Positions 42,592 to 54,700 of a stretch of DNA of 64,000 nucleotides are shown here, piece after piece. The position numbers and the translations under genes are program-made. The notes beneath the pieces were generated by a model. That model saw only the letters and a list, made by a program, of their open reading frames with translations, ran no database searches and was not told the origin of the DNA. How positions within the stretch are numbered: position 1 is the first letter of the stretch; every line of letters begins with the position of its first letter. Origin of the DNA: Zygnema cylindricum (Eukaryota > Streptophyta > Zygnematophyceae > Zygnematales > Zygnemataceae); contig JBBHKE010001654.1 in assembly GCA_037447655.1 (NCBI GenBank), forward strand, positions 62,001-126,000, in the 5' to 3' direction.

Positions 42592-43817
42592 AGCCGAGTC
42601 CTTTTTGGTCTGATTTGTACTTGCAAAATGTCATATTCTCTAAAACTTGGATAGTTAGGAAGCTCAAAGTCATCTGAATTTTCTGACTCAAATCTGATTT
42701 TTACTGACTTTGTATACTTGAAGGGATCCACAGACTTTCGTTCATCTATAACTACTAGATGCTTTACTAAGATTATTTCTTCCCTTTTTAGATCGTAAAC
42801 TCTATATCCTTTAACATCCTCATCATATCCTAATAAGTATCCCGGTTTTCCTTTAGGATCTAGCTTCCAATTGGACCGATCTGTATCTAGACTGAAAACT
42901 TGACTGCCGAAAACCTTTAAGTGAGATATGTCAGGTTTTCGGCCTGTCCATCTCTCATAAGGTGTTTGATCTTTTATAGCTAAAGTAAGAACTCTATTTT
43001 TTAGGTAATTAGCACAGTTCATTGCTTCTACCCAAAACCTTTTTCCTATCTTTTTATCTGACAACATACTTCTAGCACTATCACTTAGTGTTCTATTTAA
43101 CCTTTCAGCTACCCCATTCTGTTCTGGGTTTTCTAGAACTGTCTTTTGGTGTTGGACTCCATCTTCTCTCAAAAAATCCTCAAAGTGGTTAGAAGTATAC
43201 TCCCCAGCATTGTCACTCCTTACTCTCTCGATTGGATTTTCATGGAGTTTTTCACTCCATGCTTTATATTGTCTAAAACAATCTTGAGCTTCTGACTTGT
43301 TTTTCAAAAAATACACTCGGGAATACCGAGACCAATCATCAGTGATAGTCATCATAAATCTCTTCCCCCACGGTGAGGGCACTTTAGTCGGTCCCCAAAT
43401 ATCTATGTGTACTAGATCTAGAATTTTTTCTCCCTTATAGGTGGCTGTTTTAGGAAAGGGTAATTTGTGTGTTTTACCTTGAGCACATCCACTAAAATCA
43501 CTTATATTATCACTCTCACTGAACTTAATCCCTTCCACAACTCCCATCTTTTTCATCTCTCTTAACTTGTCTAGATTCACATGCCCAAGCCTCTTATGCC
43601 ACATCATAATATCATGAACACCAGCATAATAAAGTTTCTTCATTTCATTAGTTAAAACCAGCCTAAACATCCCATGGCTACCTTTCTCAGCAATGAAATA
43701 GACATCCTCCTCAAAACTAGCAGTAAAGACTCCTTCGCTAGTGCTTGTAAAAAAACCCTTATCATCTAATACAGATGTAGAGATGAGGTTTTTGTTCAGC
43801 TCCGGAATAAACAACAC
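42576..43817 (-). pseudogene. Element C integrase, nearly complete open frame
   Basis: 413 open codons: LFIPELNKNLISTSVLDD, the zinc domain MWHKRLGHVNLDKL with FSGCAQGK (first cysteine of CSGC lost to F), LVHIDIWGPTKVPSPWG, TITDDWSRYSRVYFLKN, SDNAGEYTSNHFEDFL, NPEQNGVAERLNRTL (D, D, E all present), KRFWVEAMNCANYLKN and GYDEDVKGYRVYDL. This is the best preserved integrase in the window, but the zinc-binding cysteine is missing. Confidence 0.88.
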
Positions 43818-44060
43818 ATCGGAGAATGTTACTATGGATTCTTTCCTTCTACTAATACTTTCAAATCTACTGATCCTACAAGAGTAGTGGTGACTATCCT
43901 CGTATCCCGGTACTCTATCTCTACGGTGGGAATCTTTCTTATCTTAGTGAACAGGTGCATATCCTTACACATGTGCATGAAGGCACCTGAATCAACAATT
44001 CAGCCTGCTTCACCTTTCAATCCACCGTAAGCACATTTATGCCTTCGTGGAATTTCGACC
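43818..44060 (-). pseudogene. Element C protease
   Basis: The minus strand shows GGLKGEAG, a stop in place of tryptophan, then IVDSGAFMHMCKD with the aspartic motif DSGA. A frameshift near 43845 separates it from the integrase frame. Confidence 0.78.
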
Positions 44061-45110
44061 TCGTTTTTCGCCTCCAACTCCTCATCTAATAGGAGCTCAT
44101 TGTCCTCGTCCTTGGATTGTGCCTCATGCACCTGTGTCACAAGGGCCTTTTTCTTTCCTCTCGGGGTTCCACTGGTCTGCCCCTCCTTTAACCGCAGCTT
44201 GATTAGCTTAGTGCACTCCGCCATATAGTGCCCCGATTTTTTACAAAAATGACATAAACCTTTGGGAGTCCTTAGTCCGAACTCGTCAGTCTGATTTTTC
44301 TGCTCCCTCCTCCCATAGTTTTGGACCGGTTTCTGGGAATCTTTGTTCCTCCAATCGGTCGCAGTTGCCAGGGCTTGCCCACACTCTCCTCCCCTTCGGA
44401 TCTCAATCGTATTCTCTCGAACGAGAATCATCCCTACCACTGTTCTCCATATCCACCTTGAGTCCGGCAAGTCCTGCACACGGTTGACTATGTTCTCGAA
44501 CTCATCGGGTAACTTCATCAGTAAACAGTTATGCTTTTTTTTTCACTAAAATATTTTCCGGCACTCTCTAGCTCCATGAAGAGTGTAGCAAGCTCATTGC
44601 AAAAATCCAACATCATCCCCCCTTTGTATACATACTTCTTAACTTTCTGATCAGCCAATTGTTGTTGCTGAATCGTACTACTTCGGTACATCTCTATGAG
44701 AGCCATCCAAAGATCAGATGCCCTTTCTACTTGCAAATGAGGACATGCAAGCCCTTGAGAAAGATGGCGGAGGATGAAGTGCTTTGCCGCCATATTGTTG
44801 AAGTCCCACATATCAGTATCATTCTCCTCGTTCCTCAGAATAGGTGACATGAATGCTGAACCAATTGCTATTGATGTGGTCGTCTCCTTCTCCATTCCTT
44901 TGTCCACCACCTCTCCTTCCTTTGTCTCCTCCGTTGAAGATGGATTTGCTTTCTCTGTGAATCTGCTTCCTCTAAACCCTGGAGGGATTCTAAGACTTGA
45001 TGGACGCTCCACTCGTCCACTCACTATCCCCCAAAACCTTTTCTCGCATAGGGCTCTTGTCATCATACTTTCCCCCTATATGAAGCCAATTCCATTAAAG
45101 ATGGGTACCC
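44000..45110 (-). pseudogene. Element C gag
   Basis: Two open parts: 44518-45066 (LCEKRFWGIVSGRVERP, AAKHFILRHLSQGL, DLWMALIEMYRSSTIQQQQL) and 44000-44518 (MKLPDEFENIVNRVQDL, zinc knuckle CHFCKKSGHYMAEC). They are separated by a frameshift in a poly-A/T run near 44530. The LTR-borne start codon is mutated to ATA (CCTATAGAGG near 45151). Confidence 0.86.
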
Positions 45111-45115
45111 TAGAG

Positions 45116-45130
45116 GGTGGGCCCATAACC
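45116..45130 (-). other. Half-tRNA(iMet) primer-binding site, element C
   Basis: The minus strand reads GGTTATGGGCCCACC directly after the LTR end, identical to elements 1 and A. Confidence 0.75.
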
Positions 45131-46183
45131 TGAAACTGTGAGACCTCTATAGGTCCTCAGAAAGGACAGCTTGCAAGAAGCCTCTAGGATAACCCTGACC
45201 CCTTTGTGTTACAGCAAGAATAACTGCCACCTTGGCAGCAAAAACTCTGACCACCTTTACCCCTGTAAAGGCAAGACTCCCATGAGTGGATAGCAAAAAT
45301 AATCTCTGAATTTGCTCCCTTGAGCAGTAAGTTATGGAGGGTCAAAGTTGACCTTTTGTACAGAAGCTCTCTGGGAGAGAGGGTCCTATCTCCTAATTTT
45401 TCTAAGTCCTATCTCTCTCACAGACTCTATCTATTGATGTACGGAGCCAATCAGATTATAGTTCCGTACACAAAAGTACAGCTGCCGGTGTACTTTATGT
45501 ACCGACACTGTACGACATGGCCTTAATGTCGACACGTGGTATGTACGGATTCGCTCCCTTAATCCTCGGAGATGCCGCGATCTAATGTCATTCCGCCACG
45601 TGTCATCCGATGTTGCGATGACCAAAAACCGCCGATATCCTCTTCCTCGATCTCGGGGTTAATTCCGACTGTCTTATTAAATTCACATGTAATCGTAGCC
45701 GTAATACATACATGCACAGTATTCGTTTCATTAAAGAAATAAATGAGCGGTATAGGTTTCTTATCCGTACCCTAATCCGTACTTTTATATTACTGGATCT
45801 ATGTCTCTCGTAAACAGTTACAGTTACATGAACTATCCTATGTACAAATGTTTAAATAAATATCAAACCATGTAGTACGTAACACTAGTTAAAGACTTAA
45901 CTGCTAAGACTACCACCTACCGGTTGTCTGCCTTCCGGTAGGTACCACAATCAAATCCTATGGCCGGCATGTACCTTTTAGTAAATAAACCTTTAACTAA
46001 TATACATTTCCCGTAAACCTTTGGATACCCAAGGTAGCCATGGCTCTAGCTCCCTCTCTAATTTCTCAATGATTGCGACAAGTTTGAGAGTTTGAGAGAG
46101 AAGTGAGAGGTAGACTGCCTCGACTTCTTTCTGTATTTCTATTTAGACCTAGAAAATACTTTAAATGACCATTTATTTCTACA
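45131..46183 (-). repeat. 5' LTR of element C (LTR1)
   Basis: Same layout as 39728-40781 with modest divergence, so C is not very recent. Ends at 46183 next to the target duplication AGTTC. Confidence 0.9.
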
Positions 46184-46512
46184 AGTTCAACACAAGTATA
46201 AGACTTAGAACTTAGAACATATTATGTATCCAGACTTCCAAGTAGTAAAACTGCAAACAGTTTTTGGGAAACGTTTGAGTATTATATCGTGAGTGTTGTC
46301 AAGTCAATTATGGTGAAACTTTGGGAGTTGTTAGTGTCTATGCTACTCTATATTCTGATAGAGTTTTGTGAGGTTTGGATGCTTATATAAGAATTGGTGA
46401 GCACTTAAGAACAGTTGTTTGGTAGGATTCTTGATAGCTTCTGAGAGTGTATCATGTCTACTTCTACTGCTACTACTGCTCCTCCACCTGCACCGGTGGT
46501 TGTAGAACCACA
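46184..46512 (+). repeat. 5' LTR2 of element D, second part
   Basis: Starts with the duplicated AGTTC, continues AACACAAGTATAAGACTTAG as in other LTR2 copies, carries a TATA box TATATAAG at 46384-46391 and the gag ATG at 46454, and ends GAACCACA. Confidence 0.85.
46384..46391 (+). promoter_or_regulatory. TATA box of LTR2 (element D)
   Basis: TATATAAG lies 70 bp before the gag ATG. E and the 3' LTR of D have TATAAG at the same place. The expected start site about 30 bp downstream puts the ATG within R/U5 of the LTR. Confidence 0.55.
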
Positions 46513-47250
46513 AGTTATGGACCTGTCATCAAGAATTCCTATCTTTTCTGGGGATAAGTATGTTTAAAGGGCGGATATGGTGAAGACACATTTTGAGAAT
46601 GTCAATCTTTTGGATATATTAGATGGTTCGCTGGATGAATCTGATCCGTCGTGGTTTACGAAAAATACGCAGGCTCGTTCTATTCTGTAATTTTGTATAT
46701 CTGAGGACTTAGCTATATCTCGGATAAAAATGAAAAAGGCAATTGATATTTGGAAATCCCTTAAAAGTGATTATGAAAAGGCTAATGTCTAGGAAGAGCT
46801 TCTATTGGCTGGAAAAATTTGGGACTATAAGTACACTCGCGCTACAATGGCAAAATATTCTAACAAAATTCGTATCCTTGTAGATGCACATGCTTGTGCA
46901 GGTGGGGTGCTTCCTCCGTTTCAACAGGCAGCATTTCTCATGATGGGTCTCCCTCGTAGTATGAAAGGAGCATCTGACATGCTCAAAAAGAAAGATAAAG
47001 CTAGCTGGACTTTACAGTTAGCCATCAATATTTTACTAGAGGAGGAAGCTACATCTAATATTCTCAATGTTGAGCAAGTAGAGGCTTTTAATTTCAGACT
47101 TTGAGAGGAAAGGTCAATTTAATCAGCAACGTAATCAGTTTACCCAGTTCAGACAGTTTAATCAAGGTGGAAATAGACAATCAAACAATGCATATTTTTA
47201 TTGTAGTGAGAGAGGTCATGGATACAAATTCTGTCCTAAACTTAAACAAG
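46454..47250 (+). pseudogene. Element D gag
   Basis: MSTSTATTAPPPAP starts in the LTR and QVMDL spans the altered primer site. IFSGDKYV is followed by a stop. Further stops occur at about 46688 and 46790. An open stretch 46805-47104 carries YKYTRATMAKYSNKIRILV and LPRSMKGASDML. The knuckle near 47190-47235 reads YFYCSERGHGYKFC, with the first cysteine changed to tyrosine. Confidence 0.85.
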
Positions 47251-47447
47251 CTAACGATACACGTTTATACAGGCCGGGATGGCAACAAAGTTAGTTTTAC
47301 AAAACCTTCACTAGGCCTACACCTCGTGGAAATGCACTGTTTTCAGCTTCTTCATCACTTAAGGAAGAGACTCTAACATATTCTGAGGAGGACGACACTG
47401 ATCTATTCGCTATGGCGGCAGCAATCGAGGGCGCGAAGGACCCTTGA

Positions 47448-47700
47448 TGGATAATTGATACAGGAGCGTCAGCCCACATGTGCAGGAACAAGGCCATCTT
47501 CAAAAATCTGAAAGCAACGCCGGAGAAAAATATTTATTATGCTTGTGGAATGAGTGTCCAAACTCATGCTATGGGTGATGTGTCGTTGCTAGTTGATGTA
47601 GAAAGAAAAGCAATTGAAAGGAATCTTCAGAATGTCTTATTTTTGCCTGACTTTAAGAAAAGTCATGTTTTCTACGTCGTTGGTAGAGAGTAAAGGCTTT
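47448..47700 (+). pseudogene. Element D protease
   Basis: WIIDTGASAHMCRNKAIFKNL with DTGA intact, then NIYYACGMSVQTHAMGD. It is preceded by a stop at 47445-47447. A frameshift near 47660 leads into LVESKGFEVNLKNGRHVV. Confidence 0.83.
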
Positions 47701-48503
47701 GAGGTTAATTTGAAAAATGGTCGACACGTTGTTAGCAAAAATGGCAAGGTTGCATTTACAGGTACTAGAGATAGTAGCAAGATGTACCGCATGGATATGG
47801 CTTATACCAAGGAGAATGATGTTCTGTACTCCGGTGTTTTACACTCAGATGAGTTGTGGCATAAAAGATTAGGCCATGTAAACTATGATAGTTTGAGGAA
47901 AATGGTCTTTGCTGGAAAAATAGAGGGTGTATCACTCAAAGATGAGCCGGACAAAACTTGTGATGGTTGCGCTTTAGGCAAAATCTATAGATTGTCGTTT
48001 CCTAAAGAGTCTGAGCATCGCTTAACGAAAATTTTACAACAAATTCATTCGGATGTTTTTAATTCTGCGAAGGTTCCATCTGCTGGGGGGATGAAATATA
48101 TGGTCACTTTCACAGATGATTTCTCCTGGTTTACAAAAGTTTACTTCATGAAGGAGAAGAGTGAAGTGTTTGGTCAATTTAAACAGTATAAAGCATGGGT
48201 TGAAAAACTTCATAATGCACCTATTTTGCAACTCACATCGGACAATGGTGGTGACTATACATCGAATGATTTTGAAACCTTTTACTCGAGGAAGGTATTA
48301 GTCATCTATTGACTGTTCCATATTCACCGAAACAAAATCGGGTGTCCCAAAGACTAAATAGAACTCTCACGAAGAGCTCTAGGTCGATGCTCGCAGATAA
48401 AAATGTTGATCCGAAATTCTGGGCTGAAGCTCTAAATTGTGCAGTTCATATTAAGAATAGGATTGGATATAGATCGAAAGACACTACTCCTTACGAGATC
48501 TAG
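47614..48503 (+). pseudogene. Element D integrase
   Basis: A 232-codon open part to 48312 contains MYRMDMAYTKENDVLYSG, the HHCC domain (LWHKRLGHVNYDS, CDGCALGK), HSDVFNSAKV, TFTDDFSWFTKVY and SDNGGDYTS. A frameshift follows before YSPKQNRVSQRLNRTL, where ERLN is QRLN. It ends with a stop in place of tryptophan near 48501. Confidence 0.87.
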
Positions 48504-49890
48504 ACAGGTAGCAAAAATGATGTTAACCATTTCAAAGTCTTTGGTAGTCAATGCTTTATCTTGGATACGTCTACAGATAGATGGAAATTAGAACCGAAAG
48601 GATTACCAAGTATTTTGTTAGGATATGACGATCACTCGAAAGGTTATAAAGTCTTTGTGTTTGAGAGGAAAAAAATAGTTCTCGCAAGGAACATCATTGT
48701 TGAAAAATGAACTAGACTCCATAGATTTATTTGAAATGACAGAGCAGCAAAAGCTACAAAAGGTACAAGAGTATGTCATTTTGGATTGCATGCAAGATAT
48801 CGTCCCGCATATTAAACATTCTCCGGTGGTGACTCAGGAGTCAGACTCTCTCCAAGTTCCTCAACAACTTCAGGTCCCAACCGGACCATTAGCGGACAGT
48901 AAACACAGATCCCAACCAGCGCAATTAGCGCAATGCGCGACATCTGACGATCTCAGCCTCAGAATTTCCACGGGAAGAAGATCTAGCAGCCACTTACAAG
49001 CAAGCTCTCACTGTGCCTATTCGGCATCCTCACGGGATCCTTTGACCATTCACGAGGCCTTCTCATCACCAGAACTAAATCACTGCATTGAGGCAGCAAA
49101 CGACGAAATGATGTCCATCATGGAGGCTCAAACATCGCAGCTTGTGGACCTTCCTCCGGACAGAAAAGCGATCGGCAGCAAATGGGTAATCAAGGTGAAG
49201 TTAAATCCCAATAACACCATTGAACGTTATAAGGCTAGACTTGTGGCAAAGGGGTATAATAAAAAGGAAGGAATCGATTTTGAAGAAAACATTTTCTCTG
49301 GTTATAAGATTTCCGACAGTTAGGATTTTGCTGTCCCTAGCTGCTATAAAAGATATGGAAGTACATCAGATGGATGTAAAGACGGCCTTTTTGCATGGAG
49401 AACTAGAAGAGACCATTTACATGCAGCAGCCTGAAAAGTATGCAGAACCAAGGAAAGAGCACTTAGTATGCAAGTTGCTATAATCACAATACGGCCAAAA
49501 ACAGGCCCCTTGACAGTGGAATCTGGCGCTTGATGAATTCCTAACTAACCTAGGAATTGAAAGGATAGGTTCTGATCACTTTGTCTACGTTCTAAAGGGT
49601 AAAAATGGGATAGTGTATATAGCGGTGTATGTGGATGATTTACTATTAATTAGCAAAATCAAAACTGCTGTAAACTCACAGTTCGAGATGAAAGACCTCG
49701 GTGAGGCAAAATATATTTTGGGTATCCAGGTAGAGAGGGACAGAAATAAGAAAGTAGTAAAATTGACTAAAAAGGAGGCTATTTGAAACATGTTAGATGA
49801 GTACGGAATGCGGGGGGCAAAAGGATGTCTAACTCCAATGGTGTTTTGGCAAAAGTTAGGGGGAGAAGAGACAAAACCAAGTGTCATTGT
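48504..49890 (+). pseudogene. Element D integrase tail and reverse transcriptase
   Basis: Contains a Gln-rich linker, then KAIGSKWVIKVKLNPNNT, LVAKGYNKKEG, a frameshift near 49290, VRILLSLAAIKDMEVHQMDVKTAFLHGE, a stop near 49482 and YIAVYVDDLLLIS with YVDD intact. A deletion of about 18 bp removes part of SKSMAEIN, and a stop follows KKEAI near 49785. Confidence 0.85.
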
Positions 49891-49929
49891 TAACGAGTAT
49901 TTAGAATTAGGGGAGAATAATTTTATGAC

Positions 49930-50637
49930 ATAAATACCTTACAGACAAAAAGTGGGAAGCTTGATATATTTCATGAATTGTACCCGTCTTGACATTGCTG
50001 TAGCAGTTGGGGTACTGAGCAGGAGTCTAGAGAATCTGAGAAAATCTGATTTTGATGCAGCTAGGAGAGGCTTAGGATATTTGGCAGGAACCAAAGACCT
50101 CAAACTCACTCTAGGTGGAGGAGAAGTGAAGCTGCAAACGTGGAGTGATGCAAGCTCTGGCGACTTGCCAAGCCGGAAATCCACCACGGGATTCGTTCTA
50201 CAAATTGGAAGCCAAGCCAGAAATCCACCACGAGATTCGTTCTACAAATTGGAAATGGTACTTGCTGCTGGAGCAGCAAACTTCAAAAGGTTACAGCACA
50301 GTCGACAATGGAGTTAGAATATATATGGCAGCAAGCTCGACATTCAAAGAACTCTTATGGGTAAAATCCATGTTACAAGAACTAGGATAAATGCAGATTG
50401 GTCCACAGGAGATCTGGTGTGATAACCAGGCTGCCATTGCCATTGCTTCTAACCCGAGTCATCACTTCAAAAGCAAGCACATGGATGTAAGATTACACTT
50501 TGTAAGAGAAAAAGTGATCTCTAGAATGATAAAATTATGTTATTTGCCAGATGCGAAAATGATTGCTGATATGCTCACCAAAGCCTTTTCGCTCCTAAGC
50601 TGAAGTATTGTAGGGACACAGTGGGATTAAGTTAATA
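49930..50637 (+). pseudogene. Element D RNase H
   Basis: Contains VGSLIYFMNCTR, WSDASSGD, then a 44-bp tandem duplication (50167-50254) that shifts the frame, then MELEYMAASS-like, CDNQAAIAIA and HMDVRLHFVRE. A short deletion in KALPAPK near 50585 alters the end. Confidence 0.85.
50167..50254 (+). repeat. 44-bp tandem duplication in element D RNase H
   Basis: GCCAAGCCGGAAATCCACC... at 50167-50210 is repeated at 50211-50254 with two substitutions. Elements i and E have a single copy. Confidence 0.88.
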
Positions 50638-50798
50638 GTGGAATTGCTCCACTGCTTTACTGCCACGTTGCGATAAGTCCAACATTGAGATTTAGTGGGA
50701 CTGGGTGACTTGCTAATTGTTATATTGCTATGCTGAGATGCTGCGCTAGTTTGTCATTGCAGCTTCGCTGGTGTACTAAGTCTAAAACTTTAGGGGAG

Positions 50799-51729
50799 TG
50801 TTGTTTTTGGAAAGCTTTCAGTCTCAACAAATTAGTAGGACGATAGAAAGATTAGTAATTTGTAGCGTAAAGTGTCACAAAGACATGCGTTATCATTTGA
50901 ATGCAGCACATGACAACTCAACTACGACCCAGACACTACCGCGCAGCGGCTATACAGAGAGAGCAGCGAAGCAGAGCACCTGCTATGCAGATAGAGCAGC
51001 ACAACAGCGCAGTTGCTATGCAGATAGAGCAGTGCAGCAGCGCAGCTGCTATGCTGATAGTGCAGGGCAGCAGCGGAGCTGCGACAGAAACAGGACAAAT
51101 GCAACTGCGGTTACTTTGGATATGATCCGTACAGACAATGCAGCTGCTGTTATCTTGGATATGATTAGTTACGGGACACCACAGCTGCATTTGATATGAA
51201 TCAGGTCAACAAACCTCAACTTAGTGGTAGCTCAGTGGTAGCTTAGTGGTAGCTCAGTGGTAGCTTAGTGGTAGCTTAGTGGTAGCTCAGTGGTAGCTTA
51301 GTGGTAGCTCAGTGGTAGCTTAGTGGTAGCTCAATGGTAGCTTGTCAGATTAGTATTAGCTTAGTAGATTGACGTACCTCTGAGGTACACTGGTATTGCG
51401 AGTATAACACAAGTATAAGACTTAGAACTTAAAACACATCTTGAATCCAGACTTCTAAGTAGTAAAACTGCAGAGTGATTTTGGGAAACTTCTGAGTATT
51501 ATATCTTGGGTGTTGTCGGGTCAATTGTGGTGATACTTTTGGAGATATCAGTGTTTATGCTATTCTATATTCTGATAGAGTTTTGTGAGGTTTGGATGCA
51601 TGTATAAGAATTGCTGAGCACTTGAAAACAGCTGTTTGGTAGGATTCTTGATAGCTTCTGAGACTGTAGCATGTATACTTCTACTACTACTGTTGCTCCT
51701 CCACGTGCACCAGTGGTTGTAGAACCACA
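50799..51729 (+). repeat. 3' LTR2 of element D
   Basis: Starts TGTTGTTTTTGGAAAGC after the tract TTTAGGGGAG and ends GAACCACA. It holds a CAG-rich repeat block (50940-51090) and an 11-bp ladder of AGTGGTAGCTT/C (about 51222-51345, ten or more units). Confidence 0.9.
51222..51345 (+). repeat. 11-bp short tandem repeat AGTGGTAGCTY in LTR2
   Basis: Consecutive AGTGGTAGCTC and AGTGGTAGCTT units. Shorter versions are in the E LTR (36070-36150) and D 5' LTR (39590-39670), so copy number varies between LTR2 copies. Confidence 0.85.
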
Positions 51730-54700
51730 TACCTAAGTTACACAAACTGTTAACGATAGAAAGAATTGTTACCTAAATTACAAAAACAGTTGGCGATAAC
51801 AAGAATTATGACCTAACTTACACAAACTATTAGCGATAACAAGAATTGTTACCTAAATTACACAAACTGTTAGCGCTAACAAGAATGGTTACCTAAGTTA
51901 CACAAACTATTAGCGATAACAAGAACTATTTCCTAAATTACACAAACTGTTAACGCTAACAAGAATGGTTACCTAAATTACACAAACTGTTTGCGATAAC
52001 AACAATTGTAACCTAAATTACACAAACTATTAGCACTAACAAAATGGTTACCTAAGTTACACCAACTGTTAGCGATTACAAGAATTGTTACCTAAATTAC
52101 ACAAACTATTAGCAATAACAAGAATTGTTACCTAAATTACACAAACTGTCAGCGAAAACAAAAATTGTAACCTAAATTACACAAATTGTTAGCGCTAATA
52201 GAAATTGTTACCTAAATTACATACTGAGTTAGAGACAACAGGAATTGTTATCTAAATTACACAAATTGTTAGCGCTAACAAAAATGGTTACCTAAGTTAC
52301 ACAAACTGTTAGAGATAACAAGAATTGTTACCTAAATTACAGAAATTATTGGCAACAACAAGAATTGTTACCTAAATTACAGAAACTGTTAACAATTACA
52401 AGAATTGTTACCCAAATTACACAAACTGTAAGCGATAACAAGAATTCTAACCTAAATTACACAAATTGTTAGCGCTAACAAGAATTGTTATCTAACTACC
52501 ACAATCAGTTAGCGCTAAGAAGAATGGTTACCTAAATTACACAAACAGTTAGAGATAACAACAATTGCTACCTTTATTGTACAAAATGTTTGCGCTAACA
52601 AGAACATCTAAATTACTCAAACTGTTAGCGATAATAGTAATTGTTATCTAAATTACACAAACTGTTTGCTCTAAAAAGAATGGTTACCTAAGTTACATAA
52701 ACTGTTATCGATAACAATAATTTTTACCTAAATTACACAAACTATTGGCGATAACAAAAACTGTTACTTAAATTACACATACTGTTAGCGATAACACGAA
52801 TCGTTACCTAAATTGCACAAGCTGTTAGCAATAACAAGAATTGTTACCTTAATAACACAAACTGTTAGCGATAACATGAACTGTTATCTAACTACCACAA
52901 TCAGTTAGCGCTAACAAGAATGGTTACCTAACTTACACAAACAGTTAGCGGTAACAAGATTGTTATCCAAATTACACAAACTGTTTGCGCTAACACGAAT
53001 TGTTACCTAAATTACACAAACAATTAGCAATAACAAGAAGAAACTGTTAGCCATAACAACAATTGTTACCTAAATTACACAAACAGTTAGCGATAACACT
53101 AATTGTTATCTAAATTACACAAACTGTTAGCGATAACCTGAATTGTTACCTAACTTACACAAAATTTTAGTGATAATAAGAATTGTTACCTAAATTACAC
53201 AAACTTTTAAGATAACACGAATTTTGACCTAAATAACACAAACTGTTAGCGATAACAAGAATTGTTATCTAACTACCACAATCAGTTAGCGCTAACAAGA
53301 ATGGTTACCAAACTTACACAAACAGTTACCGATAACAAGAATTGTTACCAAAATTACAAAAACTGTTAGCGATAACAGGAATTGTTACCTAAATTTCATA
53401 AACTGTTAGCGATAACAGGAATGGATACCTAACTTACACAAATTGTTAGCGATAACAATAATTGTAACCTAACTTACACAAACAGTTACCGATAACAAGA
53501 ATTGTAACCTAAATTACACAAACTATTAGCGATACCAATCATTGTAACCTAAATTACACAAATTGTTAGCGATAAGAAGAATTGTTACCTAAATTACACA
53601 AACTGTTAGCGTTAACAATAATTGTTACCTAAATTACATAAACAGTTAGCGATAACAAGAATGGTTACCTAACTTACACAAACTGTTAGCACTAACAAAA
53701 ATTGTTATTTAAATTACACAAAAAGTTAGCGATATCAGGATTATTATCTAAATTACACAAACTGTTTGCGCTAACAGGAATTGTTACCTAAATTACACAA
53801 ACAGTTACCGATAATAAGAATGGTTACCTAACTTACACAATCTGTTAGCGATAACCTGAATTGTTACCTAAATTACACAAACTGTTAGCAATAACAACAA
53901 TTGTTACCTAAATTACAATTACTGTTAGCAATAACAGAAATTGTTATATAAATTACACAAACTGTTAGCGAAAACAAAAATTGTTACCTAAATAACACAA
54001 ACATTTAGCGATAACCTGAATTATTACCTAAATTACACAAACTGTTAGCGATAACAACAATTGTTACCTAAATTACACAAACTGTTAGCAATAACAGGAA
54101 TTGTTATCTAAATTACACAAAATGTTAGTGAGAACAAAAATTGTTACTTAAATTACACAAACTCTTAGAGATAATAAGAATTGTTACCTAAATTACACAA
54201 ACTATTAGCGCTAACAAGATTGGTTACCTAAGTTACATAAACTATTCGCGATAACAAGAATTGTTACCTAAATTACAGAAACTATTAGCGATAAAAATAA
54301 TTATTACCTAAATTACACAAACTGTTAGCCATAATTAGAATTGTTACCTAAATTACACAACATGTTAGCGCTAACAAAATGGTTACCTAACTTACACAAA
54401 CTGTTAGCGTTAAGAGGAATTGTTATCTAACTTACGCAAACAGTTTGCAATAACAGGAAAATTTTTATCTCACTTCCACAAACTGTTAGCAGAGACAAGA
54501 ATGGTTACCTAAGTTACACAAACACTTAGCGATAACAAGAATAGTAACCTAAATTACACAAATTGTTAACAATAACAAGAATTGATACATAAATTACACA
54601 AACAGTTAGCGATAAAAGGAATTGCTATCTAAATCTCACAAAATCTTTGCGCTTAATTTCAATTCTTACCTAAATTAGACAAACTGTTAGCGATAACAGG

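Larger units (their letters stand above)
39728..46183 (-). mobile_element. Complete LTR1 copia element C, minus strand, TSD AGTTC
   Basis: LTRs at 39728-40781 (1054 bp, 3') and 45131-46183 (1053 bp, 5'), with the 5-bp target duplication AGTTC at 39723-39727 and 46184-46188. It contains gag, PR, IN, RT and RNH, all with lesions. Inserted in the 5' LTR of element D. Confidence 0.92.
39260..51729 (+). mobile_element. Family-2 copia element D in the satellite, split by element C
   Basis: 5' LTR2 39260-39727 plus 46189-46512, gag-pol 46454-50637, 3' LTR2 50799-51729, with satellite on both sides. The flanks (AAGTA and TACCT) do not form a target duplication, so a small deletion at the left junction is likely. 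The 5' LTR also lacks about 130 bp after CAGTCTTA compared with the 3' LTR. Confidence 0.85.

Noticed and set aside
39260-51729. Perfect target-site duplication for element D
   Set aside because: Flanks AAGTA and TACCT do not match, and shifting the LTR end by a few bases does not help. A junction deletion is more likely, so no TSD is claimed.
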